Under the pieces are notes generated by a model. The model was not told the DNA's origin and searched no databases. It saw only the letters and a list, made by a program, of their open reading frames with translations. A stretch of 64,000 nucleotides of DNA, taken from positions 1 to 64,000 of the forward strand of contig JAHJOK010000020.1 of NCBI GenBank assembly GCA_018820205.1, in the 5' to 3' direction. Source of the DNA: Alphaproteobacteria bacterium. Lineage in GTDB: Bacteria; Pseudomonadota; Alphaproteobacteria; Caulobacterales; Caulobacteraceae. The position numbers and the translations under genes were made by a program. This document shows positions 26,246-34,985 of the stretch, piece by piece. Positions within the stretch are counted from its first letter, which is position 1; every line of letters starts with the position of its first letter.

Positions 26246-29200
26246 ATGATGAACCCGTTCGCCACACTTGATGAGATACGTCGTCGCACCGCCGAAGGGG
26301 TGATCGGGCAGACCGGAATCAACCATCCCGGCCTGGCGAGTGAAATCCGGACGCGTCTGGGCGCCTTCGACATCGCTGCTGGTGGAGTGACCCAGGCGCC
26401 TTTGCTGGAGGCCGCCCTGCCCTATGTGACGGCGGAGCAGACTCTGGGCGAGCTGGCCGGGAGCCTGCTGCACCCCAGCTTGGTGGACGCTCTGGAAGGC
26501 GCGGATACGCCTGACCGGCCGTATCGCTTCGAGCGGCGAATGAAACCCTATGCCCACCAACTGGACGCCTGGCGCGCCCTGTCAGAGGAGACGCCCCGCT
26601 CGGTGCTGGTGACCAGCGGCACCGGTTCGGGAAAAACCGAGTGCTTTCTGGTGCCCATACTCGACTCCCTGGCCCGTCAGGCGGCCGCCAAACCGGGGCG
26701 GTTAGAAGGTGTGCAAGCGATCATGCTGTATCCGTTGAACGCCTTGATCGCCAGCCAGCAGGAACGGCTTCGCGCCTGGACCAGACCGTTCGGCGAAAGC
26801 ATCCGATTCGCTCTGTACAATGGCCTGATGAAGACCCGGGTGAAGGCCGCAGACGCGGCTGCGACGCCCGAGGAGGTGGTCGATCGGGTGCGGCTCCGAG
26901 CATCGCCGCCGCCCATTCTGGTCACCAACGTGACGATGCTGGAGTATATGTTGCTGCGGCCCGAGGATGCGCCAATTCTGGGCAAGTCGCGCGGCAATCT
27001 CCGCTACATCGTGCTGGACGAGGCTCACAGCTACGTTGGTGCCAAGGCGGCCGAGATCGCCTTGCTCCTGCGTCGGGTCTGCCTCGCGTTCGGGGTCTCA
27101 CCCGCCGACGTCAGGGTCGTCGCGACATCCGCGACGATCGGGCGAGGTGAAGGCGTGGAGCGGGCGCTGGAGGATTTTCTGGCCGACGTTTCCGGTGCGC
27201 CGCGCGACCGGGTCAGCGTGATCCAGGGCCATCAACGGCGGCCGGAGCTGCCTGCGCTCCACAGCGGGGGTCCCGTGCCCGAGGCCGGACACTTCGACTA
27301 TTTCGGCGGCCATCCAAATCTGCGGCCCTTGCTGGAGCAACTCTATGCAGCGCCGCTGGCCTGGAGCCAGATAGTCGCGGCGGGCCAGGCGCTGAACCTG
27401 CCCGCAGCGGACCTGGCCCTGAAAATGGCGAATGCGGAGTCAGATGACGGGGAAAAGCTGGCGCCGCTCAGAGTCCACACCTTTCACCGGGCCGTCTCTG
27501 GCCTCTGGAGCTGCCTCGATCCTGGATGCTCGCTACAGCGCCCCGCCGGCTGGCCGTTTGGCGCCATCCACCATCAGCTCGGTGAGGCATGCAGCTGCGG
27601 AGCGCCGCTTTTCGAGGTGGTGACCTGCTCGTCTTGCGGCGAGCCGTTTCTGGATGTCGAAGAGCGTCCGGGCCTTGGCCTTCGACAGCCTCGTCGCGCG
27701 CGGATCACGGATGAGTTCGCCGCCGACGCCGATCGGGATGCGCTGGACCCTGACGATGACGCGGGCGATCCGCCTCCGTCGAATCTGGGTGACGGTGAAA
27801 GGAAACTGGTCGCCCTCTGCCAGCTCCGGCCCGGCTCGAGGTGGCTTTGCGTTGAGCCGTCCACGGGCGTTGTGCATGCCAACGATGGCCCTGGCCGTTT
27901 GCGTCTCGCCGCCTATGATCGCGCGACGCCTCAGCGCTGCCCGGGTTGTGGCGCGCGCGAACGGGACGGCTCGGACCTGATCCGACCCGTACGCTTCGGC
28001 GCCCCCTTCATCCTGGGCGGAGCCACGCCGGTTCTGCTGGCGGACGCCGCCATTCCAGAAGCGGCCCGCGATCCTGTCGTCATTGAATCTCTCGGCGCCG
28101 CGCCGCCTTCGGAGGGTCGCCAGTTGCTCTCCTTCACCGACAGCCGTCAGGGCACGGCGCGGCTTTCGGCCAAGCTACAGACTGGGTCGGAAAGAAACTT
28201 CGTCCGATCCGTGATCTATCACGCGGTGCAGGACCGGCTGGGGGCCGCCCTAAATCTGGAACGCGCAGGAGAACTCAGGACGCAGATCGAGCTTCTCCGC
28301 GCCATGCCCGCACCCGAGGTGGTACCCCTTCGAAGCGATCTCGAACGCCAGCTGGCCGGGCTGGAGACCGCCGGTGCCGCCGGACTGCCATGGAACGACA
28401 TGGTCGATGTGCTTGCCGAGCGGCCAGAGGTCAGGGTCTGGATCGGCACGGTCTGGGCCGGACATACCAATCGCTTCAGTCGAACGCGCGATTTGGCCGA
28501 GTTCCTGCTGCTCCGCGAGTTCATCCGCCGACCGCCCAGGGCGAATGCCCCCGAAACCCTGGGCCTGGCTCGGCTGCGGTTCGCCGTCATCGACAATCTG
28601 GTGGATGCGCAGGCCTCGCCTGCCTTTATTGGCTTGGGTGGCCGTCCCCAGGACTGGCGAGACTTCTTGCATCTGTTGACGACGTTCGTCGCCCGGGGCC
28701 GCTCAGCGGTGCAGGTTCCACGCGATGTCCTGCACTGGATACCGCCAAAGTCAGGCGCGCGTGAACTGCTGTTCCAACCGCAGAGGGCGGCGCAGAGCTG
28801 GGAGGTGGTCTGGCCTCGGTTCACGGCTGCTTCCGGAGGGCGGACGCCCATGATCGTCAACCTGCTGTGCCAGGCGTTCAACCTGTCTCCGGGCGACGCC
28901 GCCACGCGAACCCTTCTTGACGACATCTTTCGCGACGCCTGGCACGCGCTTGGGCCGGTGCTTCGTTGGTCTGGGCAGACCAAGTTCGCCTTGGACTTCC
29001 GGCAGGCCAGCGTCGCCCCCGTGACCAGCGCCTGGTACTGCCCATCGACCCGACGTATGCTCGATGTGACGCTGAAGGGGCTGTCGCCCTATGGCGCACG
29101 CACGACGGGCGGACAGGGCATGCCCGCGGAACGGCTGGCGATGCCACGGCATCCGGTCCCCTATCCGGGCGGTTCCGATGCGCTGAAGGCGGCCGGCGAT

Positions 29201-31195
29201 AGAGAACGGATCGGCGCCTGGCTCGCGGACGACCCAGCCGTGGCCGCCCTGCGCGATCGCGGAGCGTGGAGCGACCTGAGCGACCGCATCGCCTATTTCT
29301 CGGACTATTTCCGATCGGCGGAACACTCCGCGCAGCAGCGGCCAGGGAAGCTGAGAGCCTATGAGCTGGCCTTCAAGACTGGGGCGATCAACGTCCTCAA
29401 CTGTTCCACGACGATGGAGATGGGGGTCGATATCGGTTCGGTCTCACACGTGATGATGACCAACCTTCCGCCGTCGATCGCGAACTACAGACAGCGTATC
29501 GGCCGTGCCGGGCGACGCGGTCAGCCGATCTCGATGGGGTTCACCTTCTGCAAGGACAGGCCATTGGACCGCGATGCCTTTTGCGATCCCGAGCGCTACC
29601 TGAACCGACAGGTGCGGGCGCCGAAGGTCGCACTCGACAGCCGAGTGATCGTGCAACGGCATGTCAATGCCCTGCTCTTCGCCGCGTTTGTGCGAAGTCA
29701 TGGGGCCAACGCGCTGAGCATGCAGGCGGGTCCCTTCTTTGGTTGCGACCACAGGATCGGTGAGGATGAAATCGAACAATGCCCCGCGCGGCGACTGGCC
29801 GACTGGGCGCGCGCGCCAGAAACCCGCGAGGCCTTCGGCAGCGATATCGAGCGGCTGACGCGCCATTCGGTTCTGGCCGCTGACGACGGCGTCTGGGAGA
29901 CGGCTGCTGGCGCGATGGAGGCTGCTCGCGAGGCCTTCGCCGCCGAATGGCGCGGCGTCCAATCCTTGGCCGCCGGATGTCGCGACGAGGCCGCCGCCCT
30001 GGAGCGATTGGCGATCCAACTTAGGCGGTTGTGCCAGGACTATCTTCTGAGTGTGTTGGCGAACCGGGGGGTCCTGCCAGGTCATGGTTTTCCAACCGAC
30101 GTGGTTTCTTTCGTCATACGTACGGAGACGCGCGATCTGACCAACGCCGATGAAGAGGAGGCATCGCGCTTCAACGCCTATCCTCAACGACAGCTCGACA
30201 TCGCAATCCGCGAATATGCGCCCGGCTCGGAGATCGTTCTCGATGGGTTGGTGCACAAATCGGCCGGCGTGACCCTGAACTGGAAGCAGCCCGCCACGGC
30301 CGAGGCAGTCCATCAGGTACAGGCGCTGCTTTGGCGTTGGAGCTGCGAGACCTGCGGTGAATCTGGCTCACAGCGGAACCGGGATCTCGCGCATCTTGAC
30401 TGTCCCGTCTGCAGGACGAACCCGGCCGTTTGGGTGGAGTATCTGCAGCCTGCGGGGTTCGCCGTCGATCTTCGCGCCGAACCTCACGCCGACGCCGATG
30501 TCGTGACCTATGTTCCGCCAGAACCCACCGCGGTCTCGGCCCGCGGCGCCGATTGGGGACCTCTGCCGCAGAGGCTTGCAGGGCGGTGGCGTGCGACGCG
30601 CGAAGGAACGGTTTTCTTCTGCAATGCCGGGCCTGACGGGGATGGCTATAGTCTCTGCCTACGCTGCGGCCGGGCGGACGAACAGGCCGCCGGACCGCAT
30701 CGGCCGCTCGTGGGCAGTGAAACGGAGTGTGGCGGTCCCGCCCGTCAGTACGCGCTGAAGACTAACCTTCGATTAGGTCATCAGATTAGCACCGACGTCT
30801 TAGAGTTCCAGCCGGCGGATTGGCCAAAGCCTGGGGCTGGCATGGCGCTCGCCGTGGCGTTGCGCGAAGCTCTTGCCCGCCGTCTCGGTGTTGAGACTGA
30901 TGAAATGGGGATCGCGATCGCGCGACGCACTGACGAGACCAATGCACCTACAGTGTCTATTTTCTTGCACGACAAAGCTTCGGGCGGTGCTGGCTTCTCT
31001 ATCCAGGCACTGGAATTGCTGCCCGAACTATTGCCAGAAATCGAGCGAATCCTAGACTGCGCGGTCCCTGGATGCGTAAACGCCTGCCCAGCCTGCGTGC
31101 TAGCTGGTGATCTTAGCGATGACGAGGCTGCAATCCTGGATCGTTCAACCGCACTTGCTTGGGTGTTTTCACAGCGTAGCAGCGTTATCGTGTGA
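26246..31195 (+). CDS. DEAH superfamily-2 helicase with DUF1998-like C-terminus (1649 aa)
   Basis: A 1649-aa helicase. Motif I is TSGTGSGKT (123-131), motif II is DEAH (258-261) and motif III is TSAT (294-297). Motif VI, QRIGRAGRRG, comes only at 1083-1092, so almost 800 residues separate the two halves of the motor. That insert contains paired cysteines (CSSCGEPF, CPGCG). Further CxxC pairs lie near the C-terminus (CETCG, CPVC), and the last 80 residues (KASGGAGFS, then CVNACPACVL) have the cysteine pattern of DUF1998 proteins. This class includes DrmA/DrmB-, DruE- and MrfA-like proteins of DNA repair and phage defence. GTG 26243 and ATG 26249 are alternative starts. It closes the operon 24 bp after the third gene. 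Confidence 0.85.
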   Translation: MMNPFATLDEIRRRTAEGVIGQTGINHPGLASEIRTRLGAFDIAAGGVTQAPLLEAALPYVTAEQTLGELAGSLLHPSLVDALEGADTPDRPYRFERRMKPYAHQLDAWRALSEETPRSVLVTSGTGSGKTECFLVPILDSLARQAAAKPGRLEGVQAIMLYPLNALIASQQERLRAWTRPFGESIRFALYNGLMKTRVKAADAAATPEEVVDRVRLRASPPPILVTNVTMLEYMLLRPEDAPILGKSRGNLRYIVLDEAHSYVGAKAAEIALLLRRVCLAFGVSPADVRVVATSATIGRGEGVERALEDFLADVSGAPRDRVSVIQGHQRRPELPALHSGGPVPEAGHFDYFGGHPNLRPLLEQLYAAPLAWSQIVAAGQALNLPAADLALKMANAESDDGEKLAPLRVHTFHRAVSGLWSCLDPGCSLQRPAGWPFGAIHHQLGEACSCGAPLFEVVTCSSCGEPFLDVEERPGLGLRQPRRARITDEFAADADRDALDPDDDAGDPPPSNLGDGERKLVALCQLRPGSRWLCVEPSTGVVHANDGPGRLRLAAYDRATPQRCPGCGARERDGSDLIRPVRFGAPFILGGATPVLLADAAIPEAARDPVVIESLGAAPPSEGRQLLSFTDSRQGTARLSAKLQTGSERNFVRSVIYHAVQDRLGAALNLERAGELRTQIELLRAMPAPEVVPLRSDLERQLAGLETAGAAGLPWNDMVDVLAERPEVRVWIGTVWAGHTNRFSRTRDLAEFLLLREFIRRPPRANAPETLGLARLRFAVIDNLVDAQASPAFIGLGGRPQDWRDFLHLLTTFVARGRSAVQVPRDVLHWIPPKSGARELLFQPQRAAQSWEVVWPRFTAASGGRTPMIVNLLCQAFNLSPGDAATRTLLDDIFRDAWHALGPVLRWSGQTKFALDFRQASVAPVTSAWYCPSTRRMLDVTLKGLSPYGARTTGGQGMPAERLAMPRHPVPYPGGSDALKAAGDRERIGAWLADDPAVAALRDRGAWSDLSDRIAYFSDYFRSAEHSAQQRPGKLRAYELAFKTGAINVLNCSTTMEMGVDIGSVSHVMMTNLPPSIANYRQRIGRAGRRGQPISMGFTFCKDRPLDRDAFCDPERYLNRQVRAPKVALDSRVIVQRHVNALLFAAFVRSHGANALSMQAGPFFGCDHRIGEDEIEQCPARRLADWARAPETREAFGSDIERLTRHSVLAADDGVWETAAGAMEAAREAFAAEWRGVQSLAAGCRDEAAALERLAIQLRRLCQDYLLSVLANRGVLPGHGFPTDVVSFVIRTETRDLTNADEEEASRFNAYPQRQLDIAIREYAPGSEIVLDGLVHKSAGVTLNWKQPATAEAVHQVQALLWRWSCETCGESGSQRNRDLAHLDCPVCRTNPAVWVEYLQPAGFAVDLRAEPHADADVVTYVPPEPTAVSARGADWGPLPQRLAGRWRATREGTVFFCNAGPDGDGYSLCLRCGRADEQAAGPHRPLVGSETECGGPARQYALKTNLRLGHQISTDVLEFQPADWPKPGAGMALAVALREALARRLGVETDEMGIAIARRTDETNAPTVSIFLHDKASGGAGFSIQALELLPELLPEIERILDCAVPGCVNACPACVLAGDLSDDEAAILDRSTALAWVFSQRSSVIV

Positions 31196-31224
31196 ACCGC
31201 TAATCCGAGCTGTGTGTTATAACG

Positions 31225-31276
31225 TTTTGTTTTCATTCAACAAAATGTTGACGCGCGCTCAGAGGTGCGCTAAACA
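31225..31276 (+). promoter_or_regulatory. Sigma-70-like promoter of the second recombinase gene, with upstream inverted repeat
   Basis: TTGACG (31248-31253) and TAAACA (31271-31276) are spaced by 17 bp, upstream of the recombinase ATG at 31333. Just before the -35 lies an inverted repeat, TTTTGTT (31225-31231) and AACAAAA (31239-31245), which could be an operator or the end of the preceding transcript. A GGGCAC/GTGCCC hairpin (31282-31304) follows in the leader. Confidence 0.5.
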
Positions 31277-31332
31277 TGGGTGGGCACGCTAACCAGCTGT
31301 GCCCCCCTATCCCCACAACACGGAGCACTGTC

Positions 31333-31908
31333 ATGGCTGGTCGTCAGGCCAGAAGTCTCACCGCGCCTATCATCCGAAAATCACTCTCCGTCACCCAACG
31401 CCGCCCGCTCGGCAAACGCGACCAGGTCATCATCCTCCTGTCTCTTCGAGCAGGCCTCAGGGCGTGTGAAATCGCCCGGTTGGACTGGTCCATGGTGCTG
31501 GACGCCAACGGCAAGGTCGGCTCATCGATCGCCATTCCTGACACCATCGCGAAAATGGGCAGCGGCCGGCGCATCCCGATGCATCCGGACCTCCGCAAAG
31601 CCCTCACCAAGCTGGCCTCTCCAGCCGCCCGGATCGGCCCCGTGGTAACATCCGCCAAAGGCGGTCACCTTCGCCCAAACAGCATCGTCAACTGGTTCGT
31701 TGCGCTATTTGCCGAGGTTGGCGCAGCGGGGTGTTCTTCGCACTCAGGACGCCGAACTTTTATCACCAACGCCGCTCGGAACGCCCATCGATCCGGGGCC
31801 ACCTTACGGGACGTCCAGCTACTCGCTGGCCACAAATCCATCGAAGTAACCCAGCGCTACATTGATGGTGACAGCGACGCCCAGCGTCGACTGGTTCACA
31901 GCCTTTAA
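31333..31908 (+). CDS. Short tyrosine recombinase (191 aa, catalytic domain only)
   Basis: A 191-aa protein corresponding to the catalytic domain of XerC-like recombinases. R43 (GLRACEI), K74, H137 and R140 (HSGRR), H167 (LLAGHKS) and nucleophile Y176 are all present, so it can be active, but the usual core-binding domain is missing. Such short recombinases occur on alphaproteobacterial plasmids and integrative elements. ATG 31333 (MAGRQARS) is preferred to upstream in-frame codons because of the promoter at 31248-31276. Its presence behind the giant operon suggests that a second mobile unit was joined to the island here. Confidence 0.8.
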   Translation: MAGRQARSLTAPIIRKSLSVTQRRPLGKRDQVIILLSLRAGLRACEIARLDWSMVLDANGKVGSSIAIPDTIAKMGSGRRIPMHPDLRKALTKLASPAARIGPVVTSAKGGHLRPNSIVNWFVALFAEVGAAGCSSHSGRRTFITNAARNAHRSGATLRDVQLLAGHKSIEVTQRYIDGDSDAQRRLVHSL

Positions 31909-32022
31909 GACTCTCTCTGGCGGCTCTTTGGCCGCCTTCTAGTCCACCGCACAAGCAGTTCGACCCCGGCGTTCTGGCATCCCGCCAGAGCGCGATGACT
32001 CATGTCCAAACAGGAGGTTTCC

Positions 32023-32355
32023 ATGTCCGTCGAAAGACGCGAGCGCATCCGCACGCTCAACGACCAACTTCGCCAAACCCACGTCGGAGGGCGCATCCTG
32101 ATGACCCAGGGGGTCATGTCGATGGGCCCTGAGGGAGTTGTCGGCGCAATGCTGGCGATCGCTAAGGCCAACGACTTCAACGAGGATAACGACCCCTACG
32201 GCGAGCACGACTTCGGCGCTGTCACGGTGTCCGGGCACAGGGTCTTCTGGAAGATCGATTACTACGACCAAAGCCTCTCATCGCAGGCTGTAGACCCCTC
32301 GGACGCCAAGGACTGCGTCCGCGTGCTCACCGTCATGCTGGCGGAGGAATATTGA
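32023..32355 (+). CDS. DUF3768 family protein
   Basis: A 110-aa protein with the features of DUF3768: RIRTLNDQLRQ near the start, DNDPYGEHDFGAV in the middle, FWKIDYYD and the ending VLTVMLAEEY. The family is small, soluble and of unknown function, and is common on plasmids and conjugative elements of alphaproteobacteria. ATG 32023 is chosen because a perfect AGGAGG precedes it by 5 nt, although the frame is open from 32002. Confidence 0.85.
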   Translation: MSVERRERIRTLNDQLRQTHVGGRILMTQGVMSMGPEGVVGAMLAIAKANDFNEDNDPYGEHDFGAVTVSGHRVFWKIDYYDQSLSSQAVDPSDAKDCVRVLTVMLAEEY

Positions 32356-32392
32356 TGCTGGGCCGCCAGGAACGCGGTCAGGGGCCTCAATC

Positions 32393-32947
32393 ATGAGGCC
32401 CGCACGACAGGGCGACTTCGACGGGCTGTGCGGCCTCTACGCCCTTATCAACGCACTGGATCTGGCCGCCGGCAGTCGTCCCCGGGCACCTATGCACCGC
32501 GACCTGTTCGTTGCCCTGGCTCACGCCCTACCGCGTCAAAAGCTCCGCCAGGCGATGGACGTGGGCTTAGAAGGGCGCGACCTCATCGATGCGGCAACCG
32601 CGGCCTTTCCGTTGTTCAAGAAGCGCCTCGGCGGCCATGTGAGCGTCATGCGCCCCTTCAAGCGCCAGGTGTTCAAGACCGACGCGGACTTCCTCGAAGC
32701 CATCTCGGACATCATGGCATCCGGGCGCTCCGCCATCATCCTCAACGTCCACACGCCGACCTACAGGCATTGGACGGTCGCTGAGACGATCACTGCCGAG
32801 GACATCCTGATCCGGGATTCCTGGGCGCTGAAGGCTCTTTCCCGAGGCCGCTACACCGTCAAACGTGGGCCCTATCGGATACACCCCAGCGATACGCTCC
32901 TGGTGCACTTTCGACCTTTTAGGAGACTAGCGCGGGAAGGTGGCTAG
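32393..32947 (+). CDS. Papain/C39-like cysteine protease fold protein
   Basis: A 184-aa protein with a candidate cysteine-protease triad: Q6 and C13 in RQGDFDGLCGLYALINAL, H126 in RHWTVAE, and D142 in IRDSWA. The Q-C-H-D order fits the papain or C39 peptidase fold. No signal peptide or transporter partner is present, so cytoplasmic action is likely. It lies 37 bp after the DUF3768 gene in the same direction, suggesting co-transcription. I do not know the substrate. Confidence 0.55.
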   Translation: MRPARQGDFDGLCGLYALINALDLAAGSRPRAPMHRDLFVALAHALPRQKLRQAMDVGLEGRDLIDAATAAFPLFKKRLGGHVSVMRPFKRQVFKTDADFLEAISDIMASGRSAIILNVHTPTYRHWTVAETITAEDILIRDSWALKALSRGRYTVKRGPYRIHPSDTLLVHFRPFRRLAREGG

Positions 32948-33497
32948 CACCGGTTCCCGCGCCTCCCGGACTTCACTGGCGGCGACGGCACCCATCAAAT
33001 GACTTTTCTATGGGCTGACGAGCTGGCCGTCCTCTTACGCAGCGGCCGGTTCAAAGGACGCGTTTAAACCGGGTGCCACTGGCTCGGACAATTGGGTTAA
33101 GCGTGAGGATCAATGTGTCCCAGGGACGGTTATGATTGGCGTCCTGGCATCAACCTCGAGCACATCCGATCGACACCTGGAAGCTGGCTCGAAGGGTTGT
33201 GTAGGCAACGAAGCAGGCCAATGGGGCCAAGTGTGACTTTCGCACTGAGCCAAAATCTGCCCCGTGCCGCTTAATGAGGAAAGGCTTCACAACATCGCTC
33301 GCTAAGGCGTGAGCCCCCTCATGAAATTTCACTTTTCAGAAAATCGAAAACGTGTGCCGTTCAATTTTGAGGATTGGCGATTCTACGGGGCTAACTAGTC
33401 AATTGGGGGACTCAACTGGGCTGTTGGGCTGCTTCTCAATGGTACAGGGCTCTCCTGGGAGATGGCCGCCGCGCGTCTTGTAAAGGGTGGGAAAGCC
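32948..33497. other. 550-bp stretch without a recognisable gene
   Basis: Between the protease-like gene and the Rep-like gene I see no protein-coding frame with convincing composition, no tRNA and no clear repeat. The GC content is lower from about 33300 to 33400. If the next gene is a rolling-circle-type initiator, an origin could be located here, but I found no distinct nick-site hairpin. Confidence 0.4.
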
Positions 33498-34565
33498 ATG
33501 AGGAGTTTGACCGTGCCCACAACTGCAGAACTGATCCCAGTTTGGAAGCTCCAGGAAAGACACGCTGAACTTGCCAAAGACGCAGACGTACGCTTTGGCC
33601 GTTCCCGGTCTGGCAAACCGGCGCTGCCTGCATTTCTGGAACCTGAAAATGCCATAGCTGCTAGAGCCTTGATGGAGGGCGCGGGAAGCTTATTCGTGGC
33701 ACGGCTCAAGGAGGGGACACCTGTAGCATTCGTTACGGTCTGTCATCCTGGTTGGATTCGCGCTGCCAACAACCTCGACCCGAGCGTTATTGACCAAGCC
33801 CTGAAGTGGACACGCCGAAGGTGCCAGCGACTTAACCAGTACGGCCAGACCCTGGCGGTGGGCGCAGTCGATGTTTCCTGGAATGACGATCGAGCCAAGT
33901 CCAGGGGCCGATTTTGGTGCGTGCACAGCCATTTCCTAGTGAGCACCGAAAACGTCCAGGCCTCTGCTTTCCGAGACGTTGTCCATCACGATTTCCAATG
34001 CCCGACTGATCCTCGGATCGACGGCAACGGGCCTCTTATGGTGAGTGTGTTGGGCTCACGCTCTGACGTGGAAGCGACCCTTAAATACGCGTCCGGCGCA
34101 TGCGCGCTGGTCGATCAGAACCGCAGTAAGCGGCGCCACGAGCGCAAGCGCAAAGCCACCGATGGTGTCGCGCCAGATGACTTCGTGCTCCGCCCGAAGC
34201 GGCAAGGAGAATTTACGCGGCTAATGAACGATGTTGGGCCGCCTGGCTTCATCATCCTCAGCGGCCTGCAACGACGCGGAGACCTGCTCAATCGCGTGCC
34301 TTCGAAAGTGGCGCAGAGGCTTCAACCGCTACGCACGGCCGAGGCCCAGGCGGAAGCAAGTCGCATCGCCGCCAAAGCGGCTTGTAAGAAAAGCATGCTG
34401 ATCGGCAAATCGGAGATTCACGAGATGCATGCTCGGGTCCTTGGGATTGCGGCTGACTACCACGAGGCCCGTTCGACGAGGATTCGAGAGGAGCTTCTGG
34501 AGCAGGCGAAAAGCGGAAGGATTTCGACGCTGCGGATCGGTAGGACTAAGAGGCGTGGGGTTTGA
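33498..34565 (+). CDS. Possible HUH-type replication initiator/relaxase-like protein
   Basis: A 355-aa basic protein. CVHSHFLV gives H143-S144-H145, placed in a hydrophobic strand as in the metal-binding motif of rolling-circle initiators, and VEATLKYASG supplies K196-Y197 about 50 residues later, where the nucleophilic Tyr would be expected. The C-terminal third is rich in Arg/Lys/Ala. The arrangement fits HUH Rep proteins, but the overall sequence is unfamiliar and the central His-Ser-His is atypical (usually His-hydrophobic-His). ATG 33498 is preferred to 33462 because GGGAAAGCC precedes it. Confidence 0.4.
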   Translation: MRSLTVPTTAELIPVWKLQERHAELAKDADVRFGRSRSGKPALPAFLEPENAIAARALMEGAGSLFVARLKEGTPVAFVTVCHPGWIRAANNLDPSVIDQALKWTRRRCQRLNQYGQTLAVGAVDVSWNDDRAKSRGRFWCVHSHFLVSTENVQASAFRDVVHHDFQCPTDPRIDGNGPLMVSVLGSRSDVEATLKYASGACALVDQNRSKRRHERKRKATDGVAPDDFVLRPKRQGEFTRLMNDVGPPGFIILSGLQRRGDLLNRVPSKVAQRLQPLRTAEAQAEASRIAAKAACKKSMLIGKSEIHEMHARVLGIAADYHEARSTRIREELLEQAKSGRISTLRIGRTKRRGV

Positions 34566-34985
34566 CGGCCATGTTGGCGATGGGGCGACATTGCCGTTTT
34601 GCCATGACGTAGGATCGGTCGGACCTCGCCGGTGCTGGCCCGCCCAATGTCGAGAATGCGCCAGGAGCGGACATTGGTGGGCCGCCCGAGCGGACGTTCG
34701 AGCGGCTTCAGGAGGGCTCCGGCCCCGACTAGCGAGTCGGCTCCAACCTCGCCCCCGCCGAGCGAACCGACCACGCCGCATGACCTCTCGCCGCATGACC
34801 TCTGACCGTCAAACGCACGGCTCCTCGAACAAGTTGAACTTCAATGATGGTTCTACCGCATTGACGACCGGGTCGTGGTGGTGAAGGGAACCGACGCGTG
34901 AGGCTGCGTTGAATCCATTCGGGCCGCCCGGCGTTCTTTCGCAAGGAGCACCGAGCCGGCGCGTGGCGCAGAAGGTTGTGCGTCC
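34566..34985. other. 420-bp stretch without a gene, upstream of the ABC-3C operon
   Basis: No coding frame has a convincing composition here. The sequence has several degenerate GAGCGGAC-type segments (near 34671-34700) of the sort left by decayed genes. The promoter of the ABC-3C operon should lie in its right part; I could not identify it with confidence. Confidence 0.4.

Noticed and set aside
26246..31195. Assignment of the operon to Druantia because of the DUF1998-class helicase
   Set aside because: The partner genes do not resemble the Druantia partners I can recall, so only class-level similarity of the helicase is claimed.
33498..34565. IS91-like transposase
   Set aside because: HxH and Tyr motifs alone do not show it; no terminal sequences or zinc finger region are visible.
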